DNA of 26,281 nt from a virus: positions 1 to 26,281 of the IMG/VR virus record IMGVR_UViG_3300005253_000398, one strand, 5' to 3'. Positions within the stretch are counted from its first letter, which is position 1. Each line of letters starts with the position of its first letter. A program made the translations under genes and the position numbers. Below, piece by piece: positions 1 through 7,243 of this stretch. A model generated the notes under the pieces. It was given only the letters and a program-made list of their open reading frames with translations, made no database searches and was not told the DNA's origin.

Positions 1-33
1 ATTTCATACCCATTTAATTGATTGACGTGGGGA

Positions 34-39
34 TATAAT
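34..39 (+). promoter_or_regulatory. Possible -10 element upstream of the small plus-strand operon
   Basis: A perfect TATAAT lies 56 bases before the first plus-strand start codon at 95. No convincing -35 hexamer sits 16-18 bases upstream; the TTGACG at 22-27 is too close to pair with it. The left edge of the contig is only 33 bases away, so the true promoter could lie outside. The position fits a promoter for the rightward cluster 95-1591, but the call rests on one hexamer. Confidence 0.25.
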
Positions 40-94
40 TAGATTACCGTCTAAACAGTACCGCACAAAACGTCACCTGATGAGGATAAAGATC

Positions 95-349
95 ATGACT
101 ACCGACACTCCCACACAAGAGCATTCGCAGCCCACGCGGCGCTCCCCACACGCCATGGACACACTCACCGATTCCGGCTTGGGGCAGGAAGTCCGAGCCG
201 CCGTCAAATGGCTCAACGACCTGTCCGACGAAGCCGGCAAGCGCGGATTGATATTCAGGCTCGGCCTCGATCCCTGCATTCGCATCGATGACGGCGGCGG
301 CGAACGTGGTCCGTATGTTGAAGCGACCGTGATGAAAGCGGTTGCGTGA
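95..349 (+). CDS. Hypothetical small phage protein, first gene of rightward cluster
   Basis: An 84-residue protein that I do not recognise. An in-frame ATG exists at 80, but the ATG at 95 is preferred because a GAGG ribosome-binding sequence lies about 9 bases before it, and the ATG at 80 would leave that site inside the gene. The N-terminal third is polar and rich in Thr, Gln and Pro. Residues from about 25 onward look like a small folded domain, with a helix containing AAVKWLNDLSDEAGKRG followed by a short beta segment. There is no signal peptide or membrane segment. The stop codon overlaps the next start (TGATG at 347-351), so translation is probably coupled with the gene at 349. Confidence 0.6.
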   Translation: MTTDTPTQEHSQPTRRSPHAMDTLTDSGLGQEVRAAVKWLNDLSDEAGKRGLIFRLGLDPCIRIDDGGGERGPYVEATVMKAVA

Positions 350-627
350 TGAAATTCATACCCGCATGGAAAGAGGAGAACGGCAATCGTTTGATGGTCC
401 TCGCGCCGAACCATGTATTTGATACACGGATAGAAGCGAGCGAATATCAACTTGCCAATTTCCTTTTCTATATCCCATTCGGCTTCAAGCCTGACGGGAT
501 TGTGGAAATGGAATTGGAAAATGGCAAGGGCGGAATCACGCACGTCATTTGTGATGGACCGTTCGGCTCCCAAGTGGCCGTGATCGCTGGACCGCTTCTT
601 GATCGTGAGCTTCGGGAAGCGTCATGA
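349..627 (+). CDS. Hypothetical small phage protein
   Basis: A 92-residue protein of unknown function beginning MKFIPAWKEENG. ATG at 349 is chosen because it overlaps the preceding stop by one base; a GTG three bases earlier is the alternative. The sequence is a mix of hydrophobic and acidic residues with beta-strand-like stretches (ANFLFYIPFGF, THVICDGPFG, VAVIAGPLL) and no clear membrane segment. It ends in an ATGA overlap with the zinc-ribbon-like gene at 624. Presumably a cytoplasmic accessory protein made together with its neighbours. Confidence 0.6.
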   Translation: MKFIPAWKEENGNRLMVLAPNHVFDTRIEASEYQLANFLFYIPFGFKPDGIVEMELENGKGGITHVICDGPFGSQVAVIAGPLLDRELREAS

Positions 628-1013
628 AACGCCACTGCCGGGAATGCCGCGAGAGCTTCGATGGTTCCAAGGCCGCCGCATTCTGTCCCGGTACATCATG
701 CCGCCGCGACTGGAACAACCGCCGCCAGCAGAGAGGCGCGCAGCTTTACGACGTGTTCATGACCATGCGCGGAGAACGGCAACTCACCGCTGATCTGAAA
801 GACAATCAGGACATCAATCTATGGACGGTTGCTTGCCAGCTTGCGGCGGATTGGAAGGCCGAGGATGAGCAGCAACGCGGCGGGCGGCGGTCCTATCAAT
901 TCATCCCCGATCTGATCAAGGCCGGCAAGTTCGCCTATCTCGCGGCGGTCTGTGTCGGCGTGGATCGGACGGGCATCCATTCAAAACCCGCCATCAGAAA
1001 GGCATCATCATGA
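624..1013 (+). CDS. Small protein with N-terminal CxxC/CxxxxC putative zinc-binding motif
   Basis: A 129-residue protein. The N-terminus carries Cys5-x2-Cys8 and Cys21-x4-Cys26, spaced like a treble-clef or zinc-ribbon knuckle. Next come a basic stretch (RRDWNNRRQQRG) and a helical region beginning AQLYDVFMTMRGER. Proteins of this general form, a Cys4 knuckle followed by an arginine-rich helix, are common in phages of alphaproteobacteria and usually lack an assigned function. Binding of zinc and of nucleic acid is inferred from the cysteines and basic patch only. It is linked to both neighbours by 4-nt ATGA overlaps at 624-627 and 1010-1013. Confidence 0.65.
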   Translation: MKRHCRECRESFDGSKAAAFCPGTSCRRDWNNRRQQRGAQLYDVFMTMRGERQLTADLKDNQDINLWTVACQLAADWKAEDEQQRGGRRSYQFIPDLIKAGKFAYLAAVCVGVDRTGIHSKPAIRKASS

Positions 1014-1207
1014 CGACATATATCACCTTCGGTCAAGTTCATGTTCACAGCTTAAACGGCAAGACCTTTGACAAGGATTGCGTTGCCGTCATTGACCTTC
1101 CCGAAGATGAAGCGAGAGCGATCTTTATGCCGAAGTTCCACAATTCATTCACCGATAAAAGCCAAGTCGATATTTCGTATTATCCACGCGGCTTTATCCA
1201 CGTTTAA
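1010..1207 (+). CDS. Hypothetical small protein
   Basis: A 65-residue protein, not recognised. It has a beta-rich start (YITFGQVHVHSLNGK), a central stretch VAVIDLPEDEARAIFMPKF that looks like a strand plus helix, and ends YYPRGFIHV. The ATG overlaps the previous stop by 4 nt, which is the main argument for its being translated. A 31-base gap separates it from the next gene. It is locally more AT-rich than the late operon. Confidence 0.55.
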   Translation: MTTYITFGQVHVHSLNGKTFDKDCVAVIDLPEDEARAIFMPKFHNSFTDKSQVDISYYPRGFIHV

Positions 1208-1238
1208 CAAATTCATCAAACCCACCAGAGAATAAACC

Positions 1239-1499
1239 ATGACCAATGATACCGCCAAGATGCTCCGCGCCGCCCTTCGCGCCGCCCGGAAAGAACACGA
1301 CGAAGCTCTGGTTAAGGCAGGGAAGTCCATCGATAAAGCCAGGGGAAAGGCCGACAAAGATTTCATCAGGACTGTGGACAGGGCCGGGAAGGTCCGCGAT
1401 AAAGCGTTGGCCAATGCCATCACCGGCTACCTTAAAGCCCTCGATCCGTCCAGGGCCGCGTGCGGTGAAGCTAAGCGCCGCCTCGATTCTGCAAAGTGA
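1239..1499 (+). CDS. Hypothetical basic, alanine-rich helical protein
   Basis: An 86-residue protein dominated by Ala, Lys, Arg, Asp and Glu (for example LRAALRAARKEHDEALVKAG). It should form one long helix or a coiled coil through most of its length. It is highly charged and has no membrane segment or cysteine cluster. The ATG at 1239 follows a 31-base gap and has only a weak purine-rich leader. The stop overlaps a GTG start of the downstream 31-codon gene (GTGA at 1496-1499). Function unknown. Confidence 0.5.
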   Translation: MTNDTAKMLRAALRAARKEHDEALVKAGKSIDKARGKADKDFIRTVDRAGKVRDKALANAITGYLKALDPSRAACGEAKRRLDSAK

Positions 1500-1591
1500 C
1501 TACATTCAAAATCGTCATGATCATCATCGCGGCAGGATTGGCCCTCGCGCTGGCCTCACGTTGCGGATATGACGACGGCAAGAAGGGCTAA
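1496..1591 (+). CDS. 31-residue putative membrane micropeptide
   Basis: A very short open frame starting with GTG at 1496, which overlaps the preceding TGA by 4 nt, and ending TAA at 1589-1591. The product begins MTTFKIVMIIIAAGLALALA and ends in a short polar tail with a cysteine and two lysines. That is one predicted membrane helix with a charged C-terminus. The arrangement -ASRC- is not a proper lipobox because Arg precedes the Cys. Support comes from the translational-coupling overlap, the coherent hydrophobic segment and the fit against the convergent gene that ends at 1588. A membrane accessory or lysis-related role is possible but unproven. Confidence 0.45.
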   Translation: MTTFKIVMIIIAAGLALALASRCGYDDGKKG

Positions 1592-1983
1592 GGAATCAGA
1601 CCGCCGGTGATCCTTCCTACAATGCCCTGTGACAACACGTCCAGGGCCTCGGCTCCCAATCCAAGTTGAGCCTTTGCGATCTCGCCCTTGACCTCGGCGA
1701 GCAGGGCCATGACTTCCTCGGGCTGCGTGACGGATCGCGCTACATACTCGAATAACGGCTTGCCGGTCTTCGGGTGCCAAAGGGTGATCTTGACCATATC
1801 CTTGGCGCTGCCCGTACTCCAATCGATCTTGAAGGGGATGGCCGTGCCGTCGTCAAGGATGTACATGGTGTCCAATTTAACGAACGTCCCGCCCGCCGCC
1901 GAGTATCGAAGCTCGGCCTCGGGTGTGGTGCCGCAGCCTGCCAGAAAGAGGGCCAGGGCGGCTATGTTAATTGCGCGCAACAT
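1588..1983 (-). CDS. Putative outer-membrane lipoprotein, end of late/lysis operon
   Basis: A 131-residue protein. ATG at 1983 is preferred over an upstream TTG because GGAGG lies 8 bases before it. The N-terminus (MLRAINIAALALFLAGCGTT) is a type II signal peptide with lipobox LAGC, so the mature protein should start at the lipidated Cys16. The remainder contains a beta-rich part (AIPFKIDWSTG, VKITLWHPKTGKPLFEY) and a C-terminal helix. Its place after the lysozyme and DUF1353 genes suggests an envelope or lysis role, such as the outer-membrane partner of a spanin or a superinfection-exclusion lipoprotein. It is larger than typical Rz1 proteins and not proline-rich, so spanin is only a suggestion. 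It ends 4 nt inside the convergent plus-strand micropeptide gene. Confidence 0.65.
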   Translation of the reverse strand: MLRAINIAALALFLAGCGTTPEAELRYSAAGGTFVKLDTMYILDDGTAIPFKIDWSTGSAKDMVKITLWHPKTGKPLFEYVARSVTQPEEVMALLAEVKGEIAKAQLGLGAEALDVLSQGIVGRITGGLIP

Positions 1984-2353
1984 AAGAGCTACCTCCAAAT
2001 AGTCTGACGCCCTGATACATATACCACGCTCGATATGAGGGCGTTCCCATTGCGATCATGCCGTCGTAAAACATTTGATCGCCTTCGGCCTTGGTGATCC
2101 CCATGGCGCGATTGCGATAGATGTAATCATGAATTATGGCGGGCTGCAAATGATGGCCGTTGACGGGATTGAAGCTGCGAATGAAGCCGGGCAGGCTGGC
2201 GAGGTCGGTTACAAATCCTTCGGGGATATCGAATGAGATTGATGAGAATGGCGCTATCGGTATCCACTGGACCAGGAAGGGCCGGAGAACCAACCAGGTT
2301 CCCTTATCATTCAGCCATCGAAGATCCGCCGGGTCGCTGTATGTGATGCTCAT
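1967..2353 (-). CDS. DUF1353 family phage protein
   Basis: A 128-residue protein starting MSITYSDPADLRWL at ATG 2353, which overlaps the lysozyme stop by one base (TGATG). The family pattern is visible: FVTDLASLPG near residues 50-60, an acidic-histidine motif PAIIHDYIYR around residue 75, and a C-terminal helix with the acidic pair EGD followed by YRAWYMYQGVRLFGG. DUF1353 proteins are frequent next to lysis genes of tailed phages. Their biochemical role is not established; the conserved His-Asp-Tyr motif suggests metal binding or catalysis. The gene overlaps the start of the downstream lipoprotein by 17 bases. Confidence 0.8.
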   Translation of the reverse strand: MSITYSDPADLRWLNDKGTWLVLRPFLVQWIPIAPFSSISFDIPEGFVTDLASLPGFIRSFNPVNGHHLQPAIIHDYIYRNRAMGITKAEGDQMFYDGMIAMGTPSYRAWYMYQGVRLFGGSSYVARN

Positions 2354-2772
2354 CACGCGCCCCTGATCAGTTCCGCTATCCGAATGGCGCGATCCCCGAC
2401 CTGCCCGGCCCATCGGCTGTCCAGGGCCTCATCGGCGGCGGTCGGCATGTCGCCAGCCTTCATCGCCGCGAGCATCTTGACGAACAGCGACAAGTGCGGC
2501 AAGCCAAGGTTGAAGCACATATTGGAGAGCGCTCGTTGCGCATCATCGGGCATCCCGCGCCACCATGGAAAATTACGATCCAGGTCTTTGATGGCGCTGG
2601 CGATATCGTTGAGCAATAATTGATGGGCTTCCGGCTCGGTCAATCCGCCGCCGAGCTTCTTGTCGATGAGGCGGCCATAGCCGATGGTCAGATTGCCCCG
2701 ATCATCCATGTAGCCGTGGCGCACAAAACGCTCATCGCGTTTCAATTCGTCGACAAGTTTGAGCAGGGTCAT
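2353..2772 (-). CDS. Endolysin, T4-type lysozyme (GH24 muramidase)
   Basis: A 139-residue protein that should cleave the MurNAc-GlcNAc bond of peptidoglycan at the end of infection. With the start at ATG 2772 (ATGA overlap with the upstream gene, AAGGTGG leader) the catalytic triad is Glu14 (KRDERF), Asp23 (YMDDRG) and Thr29 (LTIGYG). The Glu-9-Asp-6-Thr spacing is the same as T4 lysozyme E11/D20/T26. Other family features are the TIGYGR loop and the later RALSNMCFNLG segment. There is no signal peptide or SAR domain, so it needs a holin to reach the periplasm. An ATG at 2781 is an alternative start. Confidence 0.9.
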   Translation of the reverse strand: MTLLKLVDELKRDERFVRHGYMDDRGNLTIGYGRLIDKKLGGGLTEPEAHQLLLNDIASAIKDLDRNFPWWRGMPDDAQRALSNMCFNLGLPHLSLFVKMLAAMKAGDMPTAADEALDSRWAGQVGDRAIRIAELIRGA

Positions 2773-3077
2773 TGTTCCCACCTTGACGGGCGCAGGAACT
2801 TGACCAGCTCATCGAGGCTATCATTGATATCATCGAGCGCCTTTTCGAGACGTTTATCGCCCCGGTCGATGCGATCATTTGTGGCAATGATGCTCGTCGC
2901 ATTAGCCTCGACCTTGGCCGCCGTCGCCGCCGTGGATTGACCGAAGCCATAAGCGAAGCCCGCGATTGTAATGATCAGGGTCACCACAATGGTAATCGGT
3001 ATCGTGATCGACGGCTTTTTCAGCAAGTTTCTGGTCGCCTCGCCCTTGCCGTCTTCATCCTCTTTGCGGCGGGTCAT
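2769..3077 (-). CDS. Single-pass membrane protein with coiled coil (holin or i-spanin candidate)
   Basis: A 102-residue protein. A charged N-terminus (MTRRKEDEDGKGEATRN) is followed by one strong membrane helix around residues 23-46 (ITIPITIVVTLIITIAGF). The remaining 55 residues form a charged helix or coiled coil (DRIDRGDKRLEKALDDINDSLDELVKFL). The predicted topology is N-inside with a periplasmic coiled coil, like an Rz-type inner-membrane spanin. Its position immediately before the lysozyme, with an ATGA overlap, would equally suit a holin. I cannot distinguish these by sequence. It is coupled to the secreted-protein gene upstream by another ATGA overlap (3074-3077). Confidence 0.65.
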   Translation of the reverse strand: MTRRKEDEDGKGEATRNLLKKPSITIPITIVVTLIITIAGFAYGFGQSTAATAAKVEANATSIIATNDRIDRGDKRLEKALDDINDSLDELVKFLRPSRWEQ

Positions 3078-3406
3078 ATCGATCCCTCGCCGTCGTCTGG
3101 TTCCGCTGGCTCATCCGGTGACGGGGCGATGTTTTGCCAGCCCCCTCCCGACGCAAAGGCGCACGTCAAGCCAGCGGGATATGTATATAGGATGGTCCAC
3201 GTCTCGCCGTTGGGGGAAGCAAACAGTTCCACGAAAATACCGTCAGTGGTCATCCCCGTCCCGATCACTCTTTCTTGATAGCCCATGCGCAGGGACTCGG
3301 CCCAATCGGCGTGAGACACACAGATTTGATTGTCACTTTGAGCGGAAACGGGGGATGCAATAAGCAGGATCGTCGCCAGGATGGCCGTTGATAAGAATGC
3401 TTTCAT
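3074..3406 (-). CDS. Secreted hypothetical phage protein
   Basis: A 110-residue protein starting MKAFLSTAILATILLIA at ATG 3406; an ORF-extending upstream start would bury the signal peptide. A Sec signal peptide with cleavage after SPVSA near residue 22 is clear. The mature part has conserved-looking features: two cysteines (QICVSHADW and GLTCAFASGGGW) that may form a disulfide in the periplasm, a GIFVELFASPNGETWTILYT beta-hairpin, and a Pro/Glu/Asp-rich tail. I have the impression that similar short secreted proteins recur in alphaproteobacterial phages near the tail fibre genes, but no function is known to me. It is the third gene in a row with an export signal. Confidence 0.65.
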   Translation of the reverse strand: MKAFLSTAILATILLIASPVSAQSDNQICVSHADWAESLRMGYQERVIGTGMTTDGIFVELFASPNGETWTILYTYPAGLTCAFASGGGWQNIAPSPDEPAEPDDGEGSI

Positions 3407-3431
3407 GTCCGCCCCCGCCGTTTGATCAAGG

Positions 3432-3773
3432 CTATTCCGCAACCGTCCCGTCAAACTTACCGATGGTGATGAGGTGTTGCAGCATCATCCGTCGAAGATT
3501 CTTGCTTGAAAGATCAATCGCGTCAACCGCCGATAGTCCTTCAGGACCAGAAAGAGGAACGTGTTCGATTTCCCCATTATCGGCCGTTAATGTGAGACCT
3601 ACATAGTCAGCAAGCCAATCGATCTCCATTTTGCCAAGAATGTAAGAGGTCGCTACCGGCGCGGGCTGTGCGGGAGTGGTGAGAGTGAGTGTAGGAGTCT
3701 GCGCCGAAGCCGTAGCGACTAAGGGAAGGTAGAACAGGAACGCAGCGAGGAGCAGAGTGCATAAATTCTTCAT
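3432..3773 (-). CDS. Secreted hypothetical phage protein
   Basis: A 113-residue protein. ATG at 3773 is chosen because AAGGA lies 7 bases upstream and because the product then begins with a clean signal peptide (MKNLCTLLLAAFLFYLPLVA, cleavage predicted after ATASA near residue 25). The mature part starts with a Thr/Pro-rich linker, followed by a small domain containing YILGKMEIDWLADYVGLTL and a C-terminal helical stretch with LRRMMLQHLITIGKF. Not recognised. It lies between the fibre-like gene and the other secreted protein. A role at the host envelope is inferred from the signal only. Confidence 0.65.
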   Translation of the reverse strand: MKNLCTLLLAAFLFYLPLVATASAQTPTLTLTTPAQPAPVATSYILGKMEIDWLADYVGLTLTADNGEIEHVPLSGPEGLSAVDAIDLSSKNLRRMMLQHLITIGKFDGTVAE

Positions 3774-3796
3774 GATCTTGTCCTTAGATTTACGGA

Positions 3797-5953
3797 TTAC
3801 ATGACTTCCCAATTCACGCCGTCGATGGCGAAATATCGAATGTTTGAACCCGCTGCCAGCGACACGGCGGTATTAACGCCACCGCCCAGGTTGTCGTCGG
3901 TGAAGGGGTAAACGTCCATTGCGTCCGTGCTGTCATTGTTGATGATAAATACTGTTTTCCCAATAGCTGCCGTGGGAAGACATACGCTATCGCCCGCTGC
4001 CCCTACAATTGGAACCTCATTGTACGAAGAGAGAAGTTGCAGACAAGAGCCTACACCGCCACCGCCAGAGTTAGCTGTCAATCCCACATGCGTTTCATAA
4101 CTGATAAGGATATGAGAAGAGGCTTCTTCAATTCGGATACCCTCTATACTATCGGCAATTAAAGAGAGCTCATTTGCGCCTCCCGAACCCATTCCGGTGG
4201 CCATATTATTAATAACACCAGGAATGACCGTAGGATTAATCGTGCTTGCGGTTTCCTGTAGTAAAGCGCCTCCATTAACACCGTTAATTGCCCGAAAGGT
4301 TCCGGCGACGAAGCCAAACCGATTTACCTCATTAATGCTGATATTTATGTCGTTGCCAGAAAAGTATATCCCCGTATCAGGGTTAGTTCTGTCGGTTAAA
4401 CTCGGGAGCGCGGCGATTCCAGTGTCGAGAAACACCTGCGTCCCCGACGCCATGGTAACATCGCCAGCAAAATCGCCGGTATTTACGCTGAGATTGCCAT
4501 CTTCATCCCACCCGTGCTCAATCGTCTTTGAAATCTGGATCGTGTCTTCAATCGGGTCTTGCGGAATGCTTGCCTGTGTCCGTGTAATCCTGATCCAGAA
4601 TTTATTTGCAACGGCATTGACGGTATCGGTTTGCCAGTTGGTCAGGTCGGCTATGGTCCATTCGATAATCCCCGTCTCACGGAAGCCATCCGTACCATCA
4701 ACCGGCGTGAAGGTATCCCAGCCGCCTCCGCCATCATCGCTAAACTCGAATGTCGGTTTGATGCCAGCGCCGCCCGCAACCGTATCGAGATTGACTTCAA
4801 GCGCATTGAATGCCGCCGCGTCACCGATATATAGAATGTCGCTATTCGAGGAGAACAGCGTTAGATCGGTCCCGGTATCGTTGAGTTCCGACGTAACCTC
4901 AACCGCATTTTCCCAAGCCGATTCCAAGGCCCCGAAGGTGCCGGATTCCTGATGAATAACATCAACGCCGGGATCGATATGAAGCGCATGAACATCAGCC
5001 GAGCCCGCGCCGGCCTTGTCAACCCGCACTGCTTCTATCATGCCTCCGGTCGATGTCGATGTATCGGCGGAAACGTGATAGCCGATCATTACCTCGCCGG
5101 GAGCCAGGGCCGTTGCGTGTAAATCGGCTCGCACGGCATGAGTGCTAGCGAATGATGCAGCGTCAACTTCAAGCTCAATCACACGAGTATTGACAGCCGC
5201 CGCCGTATGCTCATATCGCATAATCCCCTGAGTATGCGTTGATGGCGCGGTGCGGCTGTCGATGACGATGTTGTTTGCGGCGGGGGCTGCGATCGAGAAA
5301 TTACCGTCCAGCGTTGCCGCATTAACGATCTCAGTGAAGTCGATGCTGTTTGCCGTAATCGCCAAGGCCGTACCGTCAACCCGAGCGTAGAGGACATCGA
5401 ATTGAGTCGTCGAATCCGCATACACGAAAGCGATGTCACCCGCCGCCGTCGTGATGTTCGCGCTTCCGGGCAAGGCGAGATTGGCGCTATGTGTCAGGAT
5501 CAACGCGCCGTCGAAGATGACCACCCGAGACGCCCCAACGCGGGGAGCCGTACCAAAGGAAGTGATCGTGGTGACGCCGGTCACATGAATGGTGTTGCCG
5601 TCAGTCGCCCATATATCGGTTGTCGTGTCGCTGGCAACCGGCGTGCCTTCACTGAGATTTATCGCCTGATCGTTCGTGTCCAGCGGGCCGCCGAGTTGCG
5701 GCGTAACGTCATCGACTACATCAGTCATCGCCCCGGCAATGCAATTCTGCCACTCGAAGTCTCCGACCGTGCTTTCGTATGTCAGGCATTCTTCATCGGC
5801 TGGCGCGTCCACGGCCTTGAGGTGGCGCTCCCGGACGGCATTGGTAGTCAGGCCGGGAATGCCGACCGTGCCGCCGCCGAGGGTTGATTGACCGAATGTC
5901 GGGAAGGTAATGAGGGTGAGTAGGGTGAGCGGGAGCGCGAGAAATTTAAGCAC
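3797..5953 (-). CDS. Tail fibre-like protein with N-terminal signal-peptide-like segment
   Basis: A 718-residue protein. GTG at 5953 is preferred: GGAGG lies 9 bases upstream, and the product then begins MLKFLALPLTLLTLITFPTF, a signal-peptide-like hydrophobic start. An upstream ATG at 6001 would add 16 basic residues. The body is low in Lys and rich in Gly, Thr, Ala, Asp and Val, with repeated short beta segments as in trimeric tail fibres (for example WATDGNTIHVTGVTTITSFG near residue 120, NPDTGIYFSGNDI near 540). The last 80 residues (SVCLPTAAIGKTVFIINN onward) resemble fibre tip domains. Its position after the tail tip protein fits a receptor-binding or side fibre. The exact family is not identified, and the export-type N-terminus is unusual. 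Confidence 0.65.
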   Translation of the reverse strand: MLKFLALPLTLLTLITFPTFGQSTLGGGTVGIPGLTTNAVRERHLKAVDAPADEECLTYESTVGDFEWQNCIAGAMTDVVDDVTPQLGGPLDTNDQAINLSEGTPVASDTTTDIWATDGNTIHVTGVTTITSFGTAPRVGASRVVIFDGALILTHSANLALPGSANITTAAGDIAFVYADSTTQFDVLYARVDGTALAITANSIDFTEIVNAATLDGNFSIAAPAANNIVIDSRTAPSTHTQGIMRYEHTAAAVNTRVIELEVDAASFASTHAVRADLHATALAPGEVMIGYHVSADTSTSTGGMIEAVRVDKAGAGSADVHALHIDPGVDVIHQESGTFGALESAWENAVEVTSELNDTGTDLTLFSSNSDILYIGDAAAFNALEVNLDTVAGGAGIKPTFEFSDDGGGGWDTFTPVDGTDGFRETGIIEWTIADLTNWQTDTVNAVANKFWIRITRTQASIPQDPIEDTIQISKTIEHGWDEDGNLSVNTGDFAGDVTMASGTQVFLDTGIAALPSLTDRTNPDTGIYFSGNDINISINEVNRFGFVAGTFRAINGVNGGALLQETASTINPTVIPGVINNMATGMGSGGANELSLIADSIEGIRIEEASSHILISYETHVGLTANSGGGGVGSCLQLLSSYNEVPIVGAAGDSVCLPTAAIGKTVFIINNDSTDAMDVYPFTDDNLGGGVNTAVSLAAGSNIRYFAIDGVNWEVM

Positions 5954-6275
5954 GGGTTTTGCCCTCCATGATCGTGACGCGCTTCGTGCCGCCCGATCCA
6001 ACGTGGATACCGAATATGGCTCGATTATCGAACTGGCCGGCGACGGGCTTCAACTCGAACGTCCCGCCGTTGGCGTATATGCGTATGCTCTCATCCTTCA
6101 CGGCGGCAACGCCAACCCGGACATCGACATCTTCATCGCTCTGGTTTTGCAACAGGACATATCGTCGGGGCGTATCGCCCTCGGGATCTGCATCGGCGGC
6201 CATGATCTGTGTCGACGAATCGGCAACATCCGCTTTGTCATGGGTGAGGGTTAATTTCTCAACATGAACGGCCAT
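5946..6275 (-). CDS. Small beta-rich virion-associated protein (hypothetical)
   Basis: A 109-residue protein with an AAGGA leader 7 bases before ATG 6275. It reads as a compact beta sandwich: VEKLTLTHDKADV, RRYVLLQNQSDEDVDVRVG, SIRIYANGGTFELKP, TKRVTIMEG. The pattern VLLQNQSDEDVDVRVG resembles small phage proteins that decorate tail or capsid structures. It lies between two fibre-type genes and overlaps the GTG of the large fibre gene by 8 bases. No catalytic motif is seen. A structural accessory or fibre-attachment role is inference from position. Confidence 0.55.
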   Translation of the reverse strand: MAVHVEKLTLTHDKADVADSSTQIMAADADPEGDTPRRYVLLQNQSDEDVDVRVGVAAVKDESIRIYANGGTFELKPVAGQFDNRAIFGIHVGSGGTKRVTIMEGKTRA

Positions 6276-6349
6276 TGGTCTATTCCTTGTTCACTCCATG
6301 CTCGAAGGCGTCTACCGTTTCGCATATGGAGGGTGATTTGTCAATTTCG

Positions 6350-7240
6350 CTAAGGTTTCTTCACCGTCACCGTCACGGCTTGCAAAGAAATATCCGAGGC
6401 CGACGCGCCAGTGTCGGCGGTCAATAAAACATAGAATGTTTCATTCGCCGCGATGACTTCGGTCAGCCCGGTTTTCTCGTCATCGATCTCATAATCCGCC
6501 GTTACGCTGATCTGAGCGATTGAGTCCACGCTGGCATCGGCAACATCGCCCGCCGCCGCCGTGTGCTTTCGCAGGTTCGCATCGAGTAATACGGTCTCGC
6601 CGGCGCTCTCGATCTGCCCGACGACAGAGAATGCCGTGATGGTGTCGCCGACAACGAGACCCGCTATGGGAACAACCAGGGTGCAATTCGCCGTGGCCCC
6701 TGCCGGGACGGTGCCGAGCAATCCGATATCATCCGTCGCATCGATAACCCATCCCGCCGTGGCCCCGATCTTGGCGTGTGTATTGTGAATGGTCTGGATC
6801 GAGTCGCCGGTTATCAGCGCCGGTCGGATATCGTCTAGGTCGTCGTTTGTGATCTCGGCCATGGCGACCGTCCAGTTGATCCGCACAATCGGTATCTTGC
6901 CCGCCGGTATGCTCGGATCGACAGGACTGCCGGCTTCCGCGCCGGTTGCCACACCGACCGCGCCGGTGACTTCATCGATGTAGACGATATCCTTGCGGAG
7001 ATCGCCCACCGGCGCTGTCAATCCAGCCGTATCGTCAGCCGCTATTTCGGTGATGGTCCCGGCTGCGATATCCAAGATCGATCCGGCGTCGACGCGCACG
7101 GTCAGATCGGCCACGGTCTGTTGATGCCCGGCGAAGGCCGCCGCCTGGCGAGACATGACTGATGTCGCCGCGTCGATGGCGTTCTTGTAGGTCGAGCCGC
7201 CGTCCGTCTGGTCGGGCTGCGTGAATGTTGAAACGGTCAT
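6350..7240 (-). CDS. Putative tail/fibre structural protein downstream of the tail tip
   Basis: A 296-residue protein starting MTVSTFTQPDQTDGGSTYKN, typical of phage structural proteins placed after the J-like gene. An N-terminal helix that includes AFAGHQQTVADL is followed by beta-rich sequence: VRVDAGSILDIAAGTITEI, KDIVYIDEVTGAVGVATG, GKIPIVRINW. The second half (residues about 165-296) looks like a jelly-roll-type beta domain ending ISLQAVTVTVKKP. It starts 3 bases after the tail tip gene ends. Most likely a tail tip or fibre component. There is no recognisable enzymatic motif and I cannot name the family. Confidence 0.6.
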   Translation of the reverse strand: MTVSTFTQPDQTDGGSTYKNAIDAATSVMSRQAAAFAGHQQTVADLTVRVDAGSILDIAAGTITEIAADDTAGLTAPVGDLRKDIVYIDEVTGAVGVATGAEAGSPVDPSIPAGKIPIVRINWTVAMAEITNDDLDDIRPALITGDSIQTIHNTHAKIGATAGWVIDATDDIGLLGTVPAGATANCTLVVPIAGLVVGDTITAFSVVGQIESAGETVLLDANLRKHTAAAGDVADASVDSIAQISVTADYEIDDEKTGLTEVIAANETFYVLLTADTGASASDISLQAVTVTVKKP

Positions 7241-7243
7241 TAT

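Noticed and set aside
73-573. 166-residue minus-strand frame
   Set aside because: Antisense to two plus-strand genes with ribosome-binding signals and coupling overlaps; composition is Ser/Arg/Pro-rich as in shadow frames.
1589-1616. Hairpin AAGGA-TCA/TGA-TCCTT at the convergent gene ends
   Set aside because: Has a bulge, lies within coding sequence of the lipoprotein gene and lacks a T-tract on either strand.
4197-4952. 251-residue plus-strand frame
   Set aside because: Antisense shadow of the fibre-like gene; Ser/Val-rich with no ribosome-binding site or recognisable motif.
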